DNA of 64,000 nucleotides from Pseudomonas sp. SL4(2022) (GCF_026625725.1 NZ_CP113060.1:744001-808000), one strand, 5' to 3'; shown: positions 37,960 through 47,545, numbered from the stretch's first letter. The notes: generated by a model not told the origin, from the letters alone. Made by a program: numbers and translations.

Positions 37960-38433
37960 TTACTTGTTGGCCTGGTCTTTATTGACCGAATTGAGCAGGA
38001 ACTTGCCAATCAGGTCTTCCAGCACCAGCGATGACTGCGTGTCGTGGATGGTGCTGCCTTCACGCAGCACCTCCTCTTCACCACCCACACTAATTCCGAT
38101 GTATTTCTCACCCAGCAGACCGGCGGTGAGAATCGAGGCGGTGGAATCTGCCGGCAGATTGTCCACCGCATCATCCAACTGCATGGTGACGCGCCCCATG
38201 TAGCTGTTACGGTCCAGATCAATGGCCGTAACCTTGCCAATCGTGACGCCCGCCATGGTCACCTTGGACCTCACAGTCAGACCGGCAATGTTGTCAAAGT
38301 GCGCATAGACCTTATACGTATTATCGCTGCTGCCCACCGCCAGGCCGCTGACGCGCAAGGCCAGTAGCAACAAGGCCAACAACCCGGCCAACAGGAACAA
38401 GCCGACACCCACTTCCAGCGCGCGGTTCTGCAT
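37960..38433 (-). CDS. mlaD: MlaD, MCE-domain subunit of the Mla transporter
   Basis: 157-residue inner-membrane protein. One N-terminal helix (VGVGLFLLAGLLALLLLALRV) is followed by one MCE domain (YKVYAHFDNIAGLTVRSKVTMAGVTIGKV ... GLLGEKYIGIS), which forms the hexameric ring of the lipid channel. The ATG at 38433 shares a base with the mlaE stop (TGATG), with GGAG upstream. A long C-terminal tail follows the MCE core. Confidence 0.94.
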   Translation of the reverse strand: MQNRALEVGVGLFLLAGLLALLLLALRVSGLAVGSSDNTYKVYAHFDNIAGLTVRSKVTMAGVTIGKVTAIDLDRNSYMGRVTMQLDDAVDNLPADSTASILTAGLLGEKYIGISVGGEEEVLREGSTIHDTQSSLVLEDLIGKFLLNSVNKDQANK

Positions 38434-39230
38434 CAAAAATCTCCAAACATCAAAGCGGTCAGAATGAAGTCCAGCCCCAATACGGCGAGCGAGGCGTACA
38501 CCACCGTCTTGGTGGTGGCACGACTAATCCCTTCCGAAGTCGGCTCACAGTCATACCCTTGGAACACGGCGATCCAGGTCACGACAAACGCGAAAACCAT
38601 GCTCTTGATCACACCATTGAGCACATCTTCACGAAACGAAACACTGCTCTGCATATTGGCCCAGAACGAGCCCTCATAGACCCCGAGCCAGTCGACGGCG
38701 ACCATTGCCCCACCCCAGATGCCGACCACGCTGAAGATCATCGCCAGCAGCGGCATTGAGATAAACCCCGCCCACAGACGCGGAGCGACAATGTATTTGA
38801 GCGGATCCACGCCGATCATCGCCAGACTGGACAACTGCTCGGTGGATTTCATGTTGCCAATTTCCGCTGTCAGCGCCGAGCCGGCACGACCAGCGAACAG
38901 CAATGCGGTCACCACCGGCCCCAGCTCACGCAGCAACGTCAAGGCAACCATCTGCCCCACCGCCTGCTCAGAACCATACTTGGCCAAAATGCTGAACCCC
39001 TGCAGCGACAGCACCATGCCGATAAAGATGCCCGATACGACAATAATGGCCAGGGACATCACCCCAACCGAATACAGCTGTTTGATCAGCAACTGAAAAC
39101 TGTTGCCCGTAGCACCACGCCCCAGCAAGGCGCGCAGCAGGAAAATCCCCGAGCGGCCCAATGTAGCGACCACGTCGATACCAGCGCGACCGAACAGGCG
39201 CACCCGCTCGAGCACAGACGTCTTGCGCAT
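38433..39230 (-). CDS. mlaE: MlaE, permease subunit of the Mla transporter
   Basis: 265-residue MlaE-family permease with the usual five or so helices: VMSLAIIVVSGIFIGMVLSLQGF, LGPVVTALLFAGRAGSALTAEIGNMKSTEQLSSLAMIGVDPLKYIVAPRL, and FSVVGIWGGAMVAVDWLGV. The C-terminal end is VLGLDFILTALMFGDF. The ATG at 39230 is the conserved start (MRKTSVLERVRLFGRAGIDV). In intact operons the mlaF stop overlaps this ATG, but here the mlaF frame runs through into mlaE (see mlaF). Confidence 0.94.
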   Translation of the reverse strand: MRKTSVLERVRLFGRAGIDVVATLGRSGIFLLRALLGRGATGNSFQLLIKQLYSVGVMSLAIIVVSGIFIGMVLSLQGFSILAKYGSEQAVGQMVALTLLRELGPVVTALLFAGRAGSALTAEIGNMKSTEQLSSLAMIGVDPLKYIVAPRLWAGFISMPLLAMIFSVVGIWGGAMVAVDWLGVYEGSFWANMQSSVSFREDVLNGVIKSMVFAFVVTWIAVFQGYDCEPTSEGISRATTKTVVYASLAVLGLDFILTALMFGDF

Positions 39231-40038
39231 CAGCGCCCCCCAGCAGGTCGTCGCGGTAATTGGCCGCAGGAAAATGAAAGGGCACCGGCCCATCTGGCGT
39301 GCCTTGCATGAACTGGCGCACGCGCGGGTTATCCGAAGCCATCAGTTCAGCCGGCGTGCCCTGCCCCAACACCTGGGTATCCCCCACTACATAGATGTAG
39401 TCAGCGATGCTGGCGGTTTCTGCCAGATCATGGGACACCACGATACTGGTGATGCCTAGTGCATCGTTGAGCAGGCGAATAAGACGCACCAACACGCCCA
39501 TGGCAATCGGGTCCTGGCCGACGAACGGTTCGTCATACATGAGTATTTGCGGATCAAGAGCAATAGCCCGTGCCAGCGCCACACGACGCTTCATGCCACC
39601 CGAAAGCTCGTCAGGCATCAAGTCCAGCGCACCACGCAGACCCACCGCCTGCAATTTCATCAGCACGATGTCGCGAATCATCTCTTCCGGCAGCTGGGTA
39701 TGCACCCGCAGCGGAAAGGCGACGTTCTCGAAGACATCCAGATCAGTAAACAGCGCACCACTCTGAAACAGCACACCCATCTGCTTGCGCATGTCAAACA
39801 GCTCGCTACGCGACAAGCCCGGTAAATTCACACCATTGACCCAGACCTCGCCCTCACTGGGCTTGAGCTCAGCAGCGATCAGGCGCAACAAGGTGGTCTT
39901 GCCGCAGCCAGACGGCCCCATAATGCCGGTCACTTTGCCGCGCGGGATTTGAATATCGACACTTTTGAAAATATCCCGCTCGCCGCGCTTGAAGCTCACA
40001 CGCTTCAGCTCAACTGCGTACGGACTCTCGGCGCTCAT
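38968..40038 (-). CDS. mlaF: MlaF, ATPase subunit of the Mla transporter, with apparent 3' frameshift
   Basis: ABC ATPase that powers retrograde phospholipid transport. The ATG at 40038 follows AAGGAG. Walker A is GPSGCGKTT, the signature is LSGGMKRR, Walker B is ILMYDEPF, and the switch His is in VVSHD. Normal MlaF is about 269 residues and ends near DDLLGG. Here the frame passes a run of six G (39236-39241, minus strand) and continues 88 residues out of frame through mlaE to a stop at 38968. One extra G would give DLLGGR-stop with the stop overlapping the mlaE ATG, just like the mlaE-mlaD junction. The tail beyond about 39235 is therefore not genuine MlaF sequence. Confidence 0.88.
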   Translation of the reverse strand: MSAESPYAVELKRVSFKRGERDIFKSVDIQIPRGKVTGIMGPSGCGKTTLLRLIAAELKPSEGEVWVNGVNLPGLSRSELFDMRKQMGVLFQSGALFTDLDVFENVAFPLRVHTQLPEEMIRDIVLMKLQAVGLRGALDLMPDELSGGMKRRVALARAIALDPQILMYDEPFVGQDPIAMGVLVRLIRLLNDALGITSIVVSHDLAETASIADYIYVVGDTQVLGQGTPAELMASDNPRVRQFMQGTPDGPVPFHFPAANYRDDLLGGADAQDVCARAGAPVRSRWYRRGRYIGPLGDFPAARLAGAWCYGQQFSVADQTAVFGWGDVPGHYCRIGHLYRHGAVAAGVQHFGQVWF

Positions 40039-40129
40039 CTGGACTCCTTGCTCAACGCGTGCCTGACTGACGTACCGCCCTGAACAAAGGACACTACTGA
40101 TCGTCGAACGTACCGAAAATGGGGCGCGA

Positions 40130-40158
40130 ACTATACCACCAGGGTCAACGCCACCCAA
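40130..40158 (-). promoter_or_regulatory. Predicted sigma-70 promoter of the mla operon
   Basis: On the minus strand TTGGGT (40158-40153) and TATAGT (40135-40130) are 17 bp apart, close to the sigma-70 consensus, about 90 bp before the mlaF ATG. Confidence 0.55.
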
Positions 40159-40233
40159 GATTGAACTTGTTGCGGAAGATAAGCGCCTCACAGCCCTGCA
40201 ACGGTAAAGACTGGGCAGACGCCCCTTTACCGT

Positions 40234-40239
40234 TATAAT
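40234..40239 (+). promoter_or_regulatory. Predicted -10 element of the kdsD operon
   Basis: A perfect TATAAT lies 31 bp before the kdsD start codon. No good -35 is seen 16-18 bp upstream (CTGGGC), so this is a tentative promoter for kdsD-kdsC-lptC-lptA-lptB. Confidence 0.4.
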
Positions 40240-40270
40240 CGGCAGCTTTACTCCCAGCCCCAGAGATTCA

Positions 40271-41245
40271 ATGAGCCAGCCAACCGAACTGATTCAGTCC
40301 GCGCAGCGCACTATCCGCTTGGAAATTGAGGCGATACAGGACCTGCTGCAGCGCATCAACGGTGACTTCGTACGCGCCTGCCAACTGATTCTTGGCAGTA
40401 AGGGCCGCGTAGTCGTGGTCGGGATGGGTAAGTCCGGTCATGTGGGCAACAAGATTGCAGCCACCCTGGCCAGCACAGGCACCACGGCTTTTTTCGTACA
40501 TCCCGCCGAGGCGAGCCACGGCGACATGGGTATGATTACCCGCGACGACGTGGTACTGGCCCTCTCCAACTCCGGCTCCACAGCCGAAATCGTCACCCTG
40601 CTGCCACTGATCAAACGCCTGGGCATCACCCTGATCAGCATGACAGGCAATCCCGACTCCCCTTTGGCCAAGGCTGCCGAAGTCAATCTGGACGCCCGCG
40701 TCACTCAGGAAGCCTGCCCACTGAATCTGGCCCCGACGTCCTCCACAACAGCCTCGCTGGTTCTTGGCGACGCATTGGCCATCGCCCTTCTGGAGGCGCG
40801 CGGCTTCACTGCCGAAGATTTCGCATTCTCCCACCCAGGTGGCGCCCTGGGCCGCCGCCTACTGCTCAAGGTAGAAAACGTGATGCACACCGGCAACAAC
40901 CTGCCCCAGGTTAGCCGTGGCACCTCACTGCGTGACGCACTATTGGAAATGACCCAGAAAGGCCTGGGCATGACCGTAGTAACCGAGGCTGATGGCCGCC
41001 TGGCAGGCGTTTTCACCGACGGCGATCTACGCCGCACCCTGGATCGCAGCATTGATGTACGCCAGGCGACCATTGACGAGGTCATGACCCGTCACGGCAA
41101 GACTGCTCGGGCGCACATGCTGGCAGCAGAAGCCCTGAAAATCATGGAAGACCACAAGATCAACGCCCTGGTCGTGGTGGATGAGCAGGATCAGCCAATT
41201 GGCGCGCTCAACATGCACGATTTGCTACGCGCTGGAGTGATGTAA
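40271..41245 (+). CDS. kdsD: D-arabinose 5-phosphate isomerase KdsD
   Basis: Converts ribulose 5-phosphate to arabinose 5-phosphate, the first step of Kdo synthesis for LPS. The 324 residues comprise an N-terminal SIS domain (VVVVGMGKSGHVGNKIAATLASTGTTAFFVHPAEASHGDMGMI) and two CBS motifs (about residues 205-320). The stop shares a base with the kdsC start (TAATG), indicating a coupled operon kdsD-kdsC-lptC-lptA-lptB. Confidence 0.96.
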   Translation: MSQPTELIQSAQRTIRLEIEAIQDLLQRINGDFVRACQLILGSKGRVVVVGMGKSGHVGNKIAATLASTGTTAFFVHPAEASHGDMGMITRDDVVLALSNSGSTAEIVTLLPLIKRLGITLISMTGNPDSPLAKAAEVNLDARVTQEACPLNLAPTSSTTASLVLGDALAIALLEARGFTAEDFAFSHPGGALGRRLLLKVENVMHTGNNLPQVSRGTSLRDALLEMTQKGLGMTVVTEADGRLAGVFTDGDLRRTLDRSIDVRQATIDEVMTRHGKTARAHMLAAEALKIMEDHKINALVVVDEQDQPIGALNMHDLLRAGVM

Positions 41246-41784
41246 TGAGCACTGACGTGATAAATACCGAACTGACGCAGCGCGCCCAGACGATCAAACT
41301 GGCAGTCTTTGATGTCGACGGCGTACTGACTGACGGCAAACTGTACTTCCTGGTGGACGGCAGCGAATTCAAGACTTTCAACACCCTCGACGGCCACGGC
41401 ATCAAGATGCTGATCAACTCCGGCGTCCACACCGCCATCATCAGCGGCCGCAAGACCCCTGTAGTTGAGCGCCGCGCACAAAACCTCGGGATTCAACACC
41501 TTTACCAGGGCCGCGAAGACAAACTGGTGGTGCTGGATGAACTGCTCAGCGAACTGGGCCTGACCTACGACCAGGTCGCCTACCTGGGTGACGATCTGCC
41601 GGATCTCCCCGTTATGCGCCGTGTCGGCCTGGGAATGGCCGTTGCCAGCGCTAATGGTTTTGTCCGCCAACACGCCCATGGCATCACCCAAGCCCGCGGC
41701 GGTGAAGGGGCCGCACGCGAGTTCTGCGAACTGATCATGCGCGCCCAAGGCACCCTTGAAGCCGCTCAAGCCGCTTATCTATAG
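41245..41784 (+). CDS. kdsC: Kdo-8-phosphate phosphatase KdsC
   Basis: HAD phosphatase releasing Kdo from Kdo-8-phosphate. The 179 residues carry motif I VFDVDGVLTDG (nucleophile Asp), motif II IISGRK, and motif IV LGDDLPDLPVM. It has no large cap domain, as expected for the tetrameric KdsC type. The start overlaps the kdsD stop. Confidence 0.95.
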   Translation: MSTDVINTELTQRAQTIKLAVFDVDGVLTDGKLYFLVDGSEFKTFNTLDGHGIKMLINSGVHTAIISGRKTPVVERRAQNLGIQHLYQGREDKLVVLDELLSELGLTYDQVAYLGDDLPDLPVMRRVGLGMAVASANGFVRQHAHGITQARGGEGAAREFCELIMRAQGTLEAAQAAYL

Positions 41785-41791
41785 GCCAACC

Positions 41792-42361
41792 ATGCCCCGT
41801 AAATCGCTCAACGTTCTGCTGTTCGCCTGCGCAGCCCTGCTGGTAGCAGCCCTCGGCTACTGGAATCTCAACCCAGATAGTTTCAACCAGCAGACACAAA
41901 CAACGGCGACCGACAATGCCATCGACTTCTACGCCAACAATACCTATACCGTGCAGTACCAGGCTGACGGCAAACTGCACTACGAACTGACAGCCGACAA
42001 GGTCGAGCACATCAAGGCCAGTGACATCACCCTGATGACAACCCCGAACATGAATCTGTTTCGCGGCAGCGAACTTCCCTGGAAAATCAGCAGTGAACGC
42101 GGCGAAGTCTCACCAGGCGGAGTCGAGGTCGAACTGATCGACAAGGTGCGTGTCGAGCGCACCGACGCCAAAGGTCGCCCGACCATTCTCACCACCAGCC
42201 GTCTGACCGTATTCCCCGAGAAGGAATATGCGCAGACCCAGCAAGCCGTTAGAATCGACACGGCCAATGGGGTGACCACGGCACAAGGAATGAAAGCGTA
42301 CATGAATGACGGCAGGATGCTCCTGCTGTCCAACGTAAGAGGTCAGCATGAGGCTCGTTAA
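41792..42361 (+). CDS. lptC: LptC, LPS export bitopic protein
   Basis: 189-residue protein with one N-terminal helix (SLNVLLFACAALLVAALGYW) and a periplasmic beta-jellyroll (YTVQYQADGKLHYELTADKVEHIKASDITLMTTPNMNLF). It receives LPS from LptB2FG and passes it to LptA. The ATG at 41792 is chosen over 41756, which overlaps kdsC. It overlaps lptA by 14 bp. Confidence 0.93.
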   Translation: MPRKSLNVLLFACAALLVAALGYWNLNPDSFNQQTQTTATDNAIDFYANNTYTVQYQADGKLHYELTADKVEHIKASDITLMTTPNMNLFRGSELPWKISSERGEVSPGGVEVELIDKVRVERTDAKGRPTILTTSRLTVFPEKEYAQTQQAVRIDTANGVTTAQGMKAYMNDGRMLLLSNVRGQHEAR

Positions 42362-42890
42362 CACCCTCCCCCTACTACTTAGCCTCAGTGCGGCACTTGG
42401 AAGCGCCAGCGCCTGGGCCTTGCCATCCGACCGCGAACAACCGATTCGCATTCAGGCTGACAGCGCCGAGCTCGATGACAAACAAGGCGTGGCCGTCTAT
42501 CGCGGCGACGTAGTCATCACCCAAGGCACCATGAAGGTTACCGGCGACACCGTGACCATTACTCAGAGTGCCCAAGGCGATGTTGAGGTATTTACCTCCG
42601 TCGGCCAGCCCGCCTATTACGAACAACTGCCGTCAGCCGACAAGCAGATCGTCAAGGCCTACGGCCTGACTATCCAGTACTTCATGGCCAACGAGCGCGT
42701 GGTACTGATCGACCAAGCCAAGGTGATTCAGGAAGGCAACACCTTCGAAGGCGAGAAAATCGTCTATGACACCCAGCGCCAGATCGTTAACGCCGGCCGC
42801 GCCACAGGCACCAATGTGACTGCGCCACGTCCGCGCATCGACATGGTGATCCAGCCGAAGAACAAACCAGCCGACCAACAGGCGCAGTAA
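42348..42890 (+). CDS. lptA: LptA/LptH, periplasmic LPS bridge protein
   Basis: 180-residue periplasmic protein with a signal peptide ([16 protein letters not shown]). The OstA-type beta-jellyroll reads [44 protein letters not shown]. It forms the bridge that carries LPS across the periplasm to LptDE; in Pseudomonas it is also called LptH. It is followed two bases later by lptB. Confidence 0.94.
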   Translation: MRLVNTLPLLLSLSAALGSASAWALPSDREQPIRIQADSAELDDKQGVAVYRGDVVITQGTMKVTGDTVTITQSAQGDVEVFTSVGQPAYYEQLPSADKQIVKAYGLTIQYFMANERVVLIDQAKVIQEGNTFEGEKIVYDTQRQIVNAGRATGTNVTAPRPRIDMVIQPKNKPADQQAQ

Positions 42891-42892
42891 TA

Positions 42893-43618
42893 ATGGCCAC
42901 ATTGAAAGCCCAACACCTGGCCAAGAGTTACAAAGGCCGCCAGGTCGTGCGCGACGTCAGCCTGAACATCGACAGCGGGCAGATCGTCGGCCTGCTTGGC
43001 CCCAATGGGGCCGGCAAGACCACCTGTTTCTACATGATCGTCGGTTTGGTCCAGGCCGATCAGGGCCGCGTGATGATCGACGATCTCGACGTCAGCCATC
43101 AGCCCATGCATGGCCGCGCCCGCGCCGGAATTGGCTACCTTCCCCAAGAAGCCTCGATCTTTCGTAAACTCAGCGTGGCCGACAACATCATGGCCATCCT
43201 GGAAACCCGCAAGGATCTCAACAGCAGCGCGCGCCAACAAGCGCTCGAGGGGCTATTGCAGGAGTTCCACATCACCCACATTCGCGACAACCTGGGCATG
43301 AGTTTGTCTGGGGGAGAGCGCCGCCGGGTGGAAATCGCTCGCGCCCTAGCCACCAACCCAAAATTCATCCTGCTTGACGAACCCTTCGCCGGTGTCGACC
43401 CGATTTCCGTGGGTGATATCAAACAGATCATCCACCACCTCAAGGCCAAAGGCATCGGCGTACTGATCACCGACCACAACGTGCGTGAGACACTGGATAT
43501 CTGTGAAACCGCCTATATCGTCAACGACGGTCAACTGATCGCCGAAGGGGATGCAGAGGCAATCCTGGCCAACCAGACAGTAAAAGAAGTGTACCTAGGC
43601 CATGAGTTCAAGCTGTAA
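42893..43618 (+). CDS. lptB: LptB, ATPase of the LPS export ABC transporter
   Basis: 241-residue ABC ATPase powering LPS extraction. It has Walker [11 protein letters not shown]-loop YLPQEASIF, signature LSGGERRR, Walker [14 protein letters not shown] and switch His [10 protein letters not shown]. The C-terminal YLGHEFKL end is typical of LptB. It is the last gene of the kdsD operon; rpoN follows after 137 bp. Confidence 0.96.
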   Translation: MATLKAQHLAKSYKGRQVVRDVSLNIDSGQIVGLLGPNGAGKTTCFYMIVGLVQADQGRVMIDDLDVSHQPMHGRARAGIGYLPQEASIFRKLSVADNIMAILETRKDLNSSARQQALEGLLQEFHITHIRDNLGMSLSGGERRRVEIARALATNPKFILLDEPFAGVDPISVGDIKQIIHHLKAKGIGVLITDHNVRETLDICETAYIVNDGQLIAEGDAEAILANQTVKEVYLGHEFKL

Positions 43619-43677
43619 CCACAGCTTTTCTCGGGCCTGCGGCAGCCAAGACTAGGCAAAACCCCAAAAGTCAGGCA

Positions 43678-43683
43678 TATAAT
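43678..43683 (+). promoter_or_regulatory. Predicted -10 element upstream of rpoN
   Basis: TATAAT within GGCATATAATTTG lies 73 bp before the rpoN start. The -35 region (GGCAAA) is weak. It may allow rpoN expression apart from the lpt operon. Confidence 0.35.
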
Positions 43684-43755
43684 TTGCTTCCTAGTGGCGA
43701 TTTTAACAACGCCCTGTAGTGGATTGCGCACAGACGCCGGTAAATAAGGTCTGCA

Positions 43756-45270
43756 ATGAAACCATCGCTAGTCCTGAAGATGGGCCAGCAGCTGACGATG
43801 ACACCGCAGCTGCAACAGGCCATCCGCCTACTCCAACTGTCGACCTTGGATCTGCAACAAGAGATTCAGGAAGCCCTGGAGTCCAACCCGATGCTCGAAC
43901 GCCAGGAAGACGGCGATGATTTCGACAATTCGGACCCCATGGCCGATGGCGCAGAGAGCGCCAGCTCCAGTGAACAGCAGGACACCCCCTACCAGGAAAC
44001 CAGCTTTCAGGAAACCACACAGACGGTGGACAACCTGGAAGAAGGCGATTGGGGCGAACGCATCCCCAATGAGCTGCCCGTAGACACTGCCTGGGAAGAC
44101 ATCTACCAGACCAGCGCCAGCAGCCTGCCCAGCAGCGCCAGTGATGACGACGAGTGGGATTTCACCACCCGCACCTCCAGTGGTGAAAGCCTGCAAAGCC
44201 ACTTGCTCTGGCAACTCAATCTAGTGCCGATGTCAGACAAGGACCGCCTGATCGGCGTCACCCTGATCGACTGCATCAATGATCAGGGCTACCTCGAAGA
44301 AAGCCTGGAAGAAGTGGTCGATGCTTTCGATCCGGAACTGGATATCGAGCTCGACGAAGTTGAGGCCGTGCTGCACCGTATCCAGCAGTTCGAACCTGCC
44401 GGTATTGCCGCGCGCAACCTGGGTGAATGCCTGCTCCTGCAACTGCGTCAATTACCAGCCCAAACCCCATGGCTGAGCGAAGCCCAGCGCCTGGCCAGTG
44501 ATTACCTCGATCTGCTTGGTAGCCGCGACTACAGCCAACTGATGCGCCGCATGAAGCTCAAGGAAGACGAGCTGCGTCAGGTTATCGAGCTGATCCAGAG
44601 CCTCAACCCGCGCCCAGGCTCGCAGATCGAGTCCAGCGAGCCCGAGTACGTAGTCCCCGATGTAATCGTGCGCAAGCACAACGAGCGCTGGCTGGTAGAA
44701 CTGAACCAGGAAGCCATGCCGCGCCTGCGGGTCAACGCGCAGTACGCCGGCTTCGTCAAGCGTGCTGACTCCAGCGCCGACAACACCTTTATGCGCAACC
44801 AGCTGCAAGAAGCACGCTGGTTCATCAAGAGCCTGCAGAGCCGCAACGAAACCCTGATGAAAGTCGCCACGCAGATCGTCGAACACCAACGCGGCTTCCT
44901 CGACTACGGCGACGAAGCGATGAAACCGCTCGTACTGCATGATATTGCCGAAGCCGTCGGCATGCACGAATCGACCATTTCAAGGGTGACCACGCAAAAA
45001 TTCATGCACACCCCACGCGGCATTTACGAACTGAAGTATTTCTTCTCCAGCCACGTCAGCACCTCCGAAGGTGGAGAATGCTCATCCACTGCGATCCGCG
45101 CGATCATCAAAAAACTGGTCGCGGCGGAAAATGCGAAAAAGCCGTTGAGTGACAGCAAGATCGCTGGTTTACTGGAGGCACAGGGCATTCAAGTAGCCCG
45201 CCGCACGGTCGCCAAGTACCGTGAATCCCTCGGAATAGCGCCTTCCAGTGAGCGCAAACGATTGATCTAA
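43756..45270 (+). CDS. rpoN: RNA polymerase sigma-54 factor RpoN
   Basis: 504-residue sigma-54. Region I is glutamine- and leucine-rich ([38 protein letters not shown]). An acidic region II follows (about 45-125), then the core-binding domain and a helix-turn-helix ([32 protein letters not shown]). The invariant RpoN box is present as [10 protein letters not shown]. Needed for nitrogen, motility and carbon-source genes driven by enhancer-binding proteins. It heads the hpf-ptsN-rapZ-ptsO cluster. Confidence 0.97.
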   Translation: MKPSLVLKMGQQLTMTPQLQQAIRLLQLSTLDLQQEIQEALESNPMLERQEDGDDFDNSDPMADGAESASSSEQQDTPYQETSFQETTQTVDNLEEGDWGERIPNELPVDTAWEDIYQTSASSLPSSASDDDEWDFTTRTSSGESLQSHLLWQLNLVPMSDKDRLIGVTLIDCINDQGYLEESLEEVVDAFDPELDIELDEVEAVLHRIQQFEPAGIAARNLGECLLLQLRQLPAQTPWLSEAQRLASDYLDLLGSRDYSQLMRRMKLKEDELRQVIELIQSLNPRPGSQIESSEPEYVVPDVIVRKHNERWLVELNQEAMPRLRVNAQYAGFVKRADSSADNTFMRNQLQEARWFIKSLQSRNETLMKVATQIVEHQRGFLDYGDEAMKPLVLHDIAEAVGMHESTISRVTTQKFMHTPRGIYELKYFFSSHVSTSEGGECSSTAIRAIIKKLVAAENAKKPLSDSKIAGLLEAQGIQVARRTVAKYRESLGIAPSSERKRLI

Positions 45271-45464
45271 GGCGGCACAAAGAAGGAAGACAGATAGCAC
45301 TGACCAAACACCCCAGGCCACGCCTTTTTTGCAAAAGCAGCCATACTGCCTATTAGCAATCAGCGCATGTGCCTGACTAGCTCTGTCAGCGTCTTCCGCG
45401 CCACAGTGTTCCGGCGGCAGGCCCTTTGCCTGTCTCTTACACACGGCAACAAGGAGAAAGCGGT

Positions 45465-45773
45465 ATGCAAGTCAACATCAGTGGACATCAGCTGGATGTG
45501 ACCGACGCCCTGCGCGACTACATCGCCGAAAAACTCGGCCGATTGGAGCGCCACTTCGACAAGATTACCAATGTGCAAGTCATCATGGAGGTCGAGAAAC
45601 TCAAACAGAAAATCGAAGCGACCTTGCACGTTGCCGGTGGCGAAGTCGTCGCCAATGCCGAGCATGACGATATGTACGCGGCCATCGATCTACTGACTGA
45701 CAAACTCGACCGACAACTCATCAAACACAAGGAAAAACAGCTCGAACGTCAACAGGGTGCAATGGCCCGCTGA
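45465..45773 (+). CDS. hpf: Short ribosome hibernation promoting factor
   Basis: 102-residue HPF/YfiA-type protein that binds inactive 70S/100S ribosomes. The core beta-alpha fold is MQVNISGHQLDVTDALRDYIAEKLGRLERHFDK, ending with AAIDLLTDKLDRQLIKHKEKQ. It lacks the C-terminal dimer domain of long HPF. The ATG at 45465 is preceded by AAGGAG. The earlier ATG at 45426 lacks this support. Confidence 0.94.
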   Translation: MQVNISGHQLDVTDALRDYIAEKLGRLERHFDKITNVQVIMEVEKLKQKIEATLHVAGGEVVANAEHDDMYAAIDLLTDKLDRQLIKHKEKQLERQQGAMAR

Positions 45774-45788
45774 CATCGTCTATCTCCT

Positions 45789-46262
45789 ATGATCCGACTT
45801 GAAACTATCCTGACCCCCGGCCGTTCCCTGGTGAACGTGCCGGGCGGCAGCAAAAAACGTGTCCTCGAACAGATTGCCAACCTGGTAGCGCGCGAGCTGC
45901 CTGACCTGGATGGACAAGATATCTTCGAAAGCCTGATTGCCCGAGAAAAACTCGGCTCGACCGGTTTCGGTAATGGCATCGCCATTCCGCACTGCCGCCT
46001 GCCCGGTTGCACCGCGCCGATCAGCGCCTTGCTGCGCCTGGACGCTGCCGTAGACTTCGACGCCATCGACGGTGCGCCAGTGGACCTGCTGTTTGTCCTG
46101 CTAGTGCCCGAAGCAGCAACCGATGCTCACCTGGAGCTGCTTCGGCAGATCGCCAGCATGCTCGATCGCAGCGATGTACGTGCCAGCCTGCGCCAAGCCG
46201 AAAGCAGCGAAGCCCTGTATCAGGTGGTCGTGGACGTACAAAGCCAACTCAACCGAGCCTGA
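45789..46262 (+). CDS. ptsN: Nitrogen PTS IIA protein PtsN (EIIA-Ntr)
   Basis: 157-residue terminal phosphoacceptor of the nitrogen PTS. It regulates potassium, carbon and nitrogen processes rather than sugar import. The phosphorylated histidine is His68 in [10 protein letters not shown]. The start lies 16 bp after hpf. PtsO, encoded two genes downstream, is its phosphate donor. Confidence 0.95.
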   Translation: MIRLETILTPGRSLVNVPGGSKKRVLEQIANLVARELPDLDGQDIFESLIAREKLGSTGFGNGIAIPHCRLPGCTAPISALLRLDAAVDFDAIDGAPVDLLFVLLVPEAATDAHLELLRQIASMLDRSDVRASLRQAESSEALYQVVVDVQSQLNRA

Positions 46263-46264
46263 GC

Positions 46265-47122
46265 ATGCGCCTGATCATCGTTAGCGGTCGCTCCGGCTCC
46301 GGGAAGAGCACCGCCCTCGATGTACTTGAGGACAACGGCTTCTACTGCATCGACAATCTCCCCGCTGGCCTGTTGCCTGAACTGGCCGAGCGCGCCCTGC
46401 TGCACACCGAGCTGCTGCATCCGCAGGTGGCGGTGTCGATTGATGCGCGCAACCTGCCAAGCCATCTCAAGCGCTTCCCTGAGCTGCTTGAAGAAGTTCG
46501 CGCACGGCATATCAAATGCGATGTGATCTACCTGGATGCCGACGAAGAAACCCTACTCAAGCGCTTCTCGGAAACGCGCCGGCGCCATCCGCTGACCAAC
46601 CAGAATCGCTCGCTCGCTGAAGCCATTGCCGATGAAAGCCTGCTGCTCGGGCCCATTATCGACCTGGCAGACCTCAAGATCGACACCACTCACCTCAACC
46701 TGTATCAGCTGCGAGACAGCCTCAAGCTGCGCCTGCTCAACCAGCCCGAACCGGGCACTGCATTCCTGGTTGAGTCATTCGGTTTCAAGCGTGGCATGCC
46801 GGTAGATGCTGACCTGGTATTCGATGTGCGCTGCCTGCCCAACCCCTACTGGAAGCCTGATCTACGCGATTTCTCCGGCCTCGACCAGCCGGTAGTCGAC
46901 TATCTCTCGGCCCAGGCCGACGTCGAAGACATGTACCAGGACATCCTCGCTTACCTGACCAAATGGCTGCCGCGCTTTGCCGCCAGCAACCGCGCCTATG
47001 TCACCGTAGCGATTGGCTGTACCGGTGGTCATCACCGCTCGGTGTACCTGGCGAACCGCCTGGGCGAGACCCTCAAACCCATCCTGAAAAATGTTCAGAT
47101 TCGCCACCGCGACCTCAGCTAA
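46265..47122 (+). CDS. rapZ: RNase adaptor / nucleotide-binding protein RapZ
   Basis: 285-residue protein. The N-terminal kinase-like domain has Walker [11 protein letters not shown] (residues 7-16). The C-terminal domain ends with [22 protein letters not shown]. In enterics it controls GlmS through small RNAs and RNase E. The start at 46265 is two bases after the ptsN stop. A long in-frame extension to 46007 runs inside ptsN and is not real. Confidence 0.95.
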   Translation: MRLIIVSGRSGSGKSTALDVLEDNGFYCIDNLPAGLLPELAERALLHTELLHPQVAVSIDARNLPSHLKRFPELLEEVRARHIKCDVIYLDADEETLLKRFSETRRRHPLTNQNRSLAEAIADESLLLGPIIDLADLKIDTTHLNLYQLRDSLKLRLLNQPEPGTAFLVESFGFKRGMPVDADLVFDVRCLPNPYWKPDLRDFSGLDQPVVDYLSAQADVEDMYQDILAYLTKWLPRFAASNRAYVTVAIGCTGGHHRSVYLANRLGETLKPILKNVQIRHRDLS

Positions 47123-47134
47123 GGAATTGCCGCG

Positions 47135-47407
47135 ATGCCTGCCTGCGAAATCACCATTATCAACAAGCTTGGCCTGCATGCCCGCGCAGCAGCCAAATTT
47201 GTTGGCGTCGCCGGGCGTTTTCCGTGCCAGGTCAGAGTGGGCCGCACGCCGGAGAGCCTGGTCGACGGCAAGAGCATCATGGCCGTAATGATGCTTGCCG
47301 CTGGCAAAGGCACAGCTGTGCACCTGTATACCGAAGGCGAGCAGGATACCGACGCCCTGCAAGCCCTGAGCGAGCTGATCAACAACTACTTCGACGAAGG
47401 CGAGTAA
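47135..47407 (+). CDS. ptsO: Nitrogen PTS HPr-like protein PtsO (NPr)
   Basis: 90-residue HPr-fold phosphocarrier between EI-Ntr and PtsN. The active histidine is His15 in NKLGLHARAAAKF. Ser46-region KSIMAVMMLAAGKG matches NPr. Last gene of the rpoN cluster. The ATG is preceded by AAGGAATT. Confidence 0.94.
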   Translation: MPACEITIINKLGLHARAAAKFVGVAGRFPCQVRVGRTPESLVDGKSIMAVMMLAAGKGTAVHLYTEGEQDTDALQALSELINNYFDEGE

Positions 47408-47420
47408 GACCGCAGCCAAT

Positions 47421-47443
47421 AAAAATGTTCGGGAGACATTTTT
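47421..47443 (+). terminator. Hairpin just after ptsO
   Basis: AAAAATGT and ACATTTTT pair around a GGGAG-type loop and end in T's, 14 bp after the ptsO stop. The stem is AT-rich and weak. A stronger terminator follows at 47496. Confidence 0.5.
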
Positions 47444-47495
47444 AACAGCGCAAAGCGACGGCCCGCAGGCTTGCCTACTATGGATGGCAGGCAAT

Positions 47496-47532
47496 AAAAA
47501 GGGGCTGAACGCCTAAGCGACAGCCCCTTTTT
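47496..47532. terminator. Bidirectional Rho-independent terminator between ptsO and pmbA
   Basis: AAAAAGGGGCTG and CAGCCCCTTTTT form a 12-bp stem with a 13-base loop, flanked by A and T tracts. It ends both the ptsO transcript and the convergent pmbA transcript. Confidence 0.85.
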
Positions 47533-47545
47533 CACGCCACTGGAC

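Noticed and set aside
43619..43755. Small RNA or riboswitch before rpoN
   Set aside because: Only a TATAAT and no stable conserved fold was seen in the 137-bp gap.
46007..46264. N-terminal extension of rapZ
   Set aside because: The open frame runs inside ptsN in another phase. The family start [15 protein letters not shown] is at 46265.
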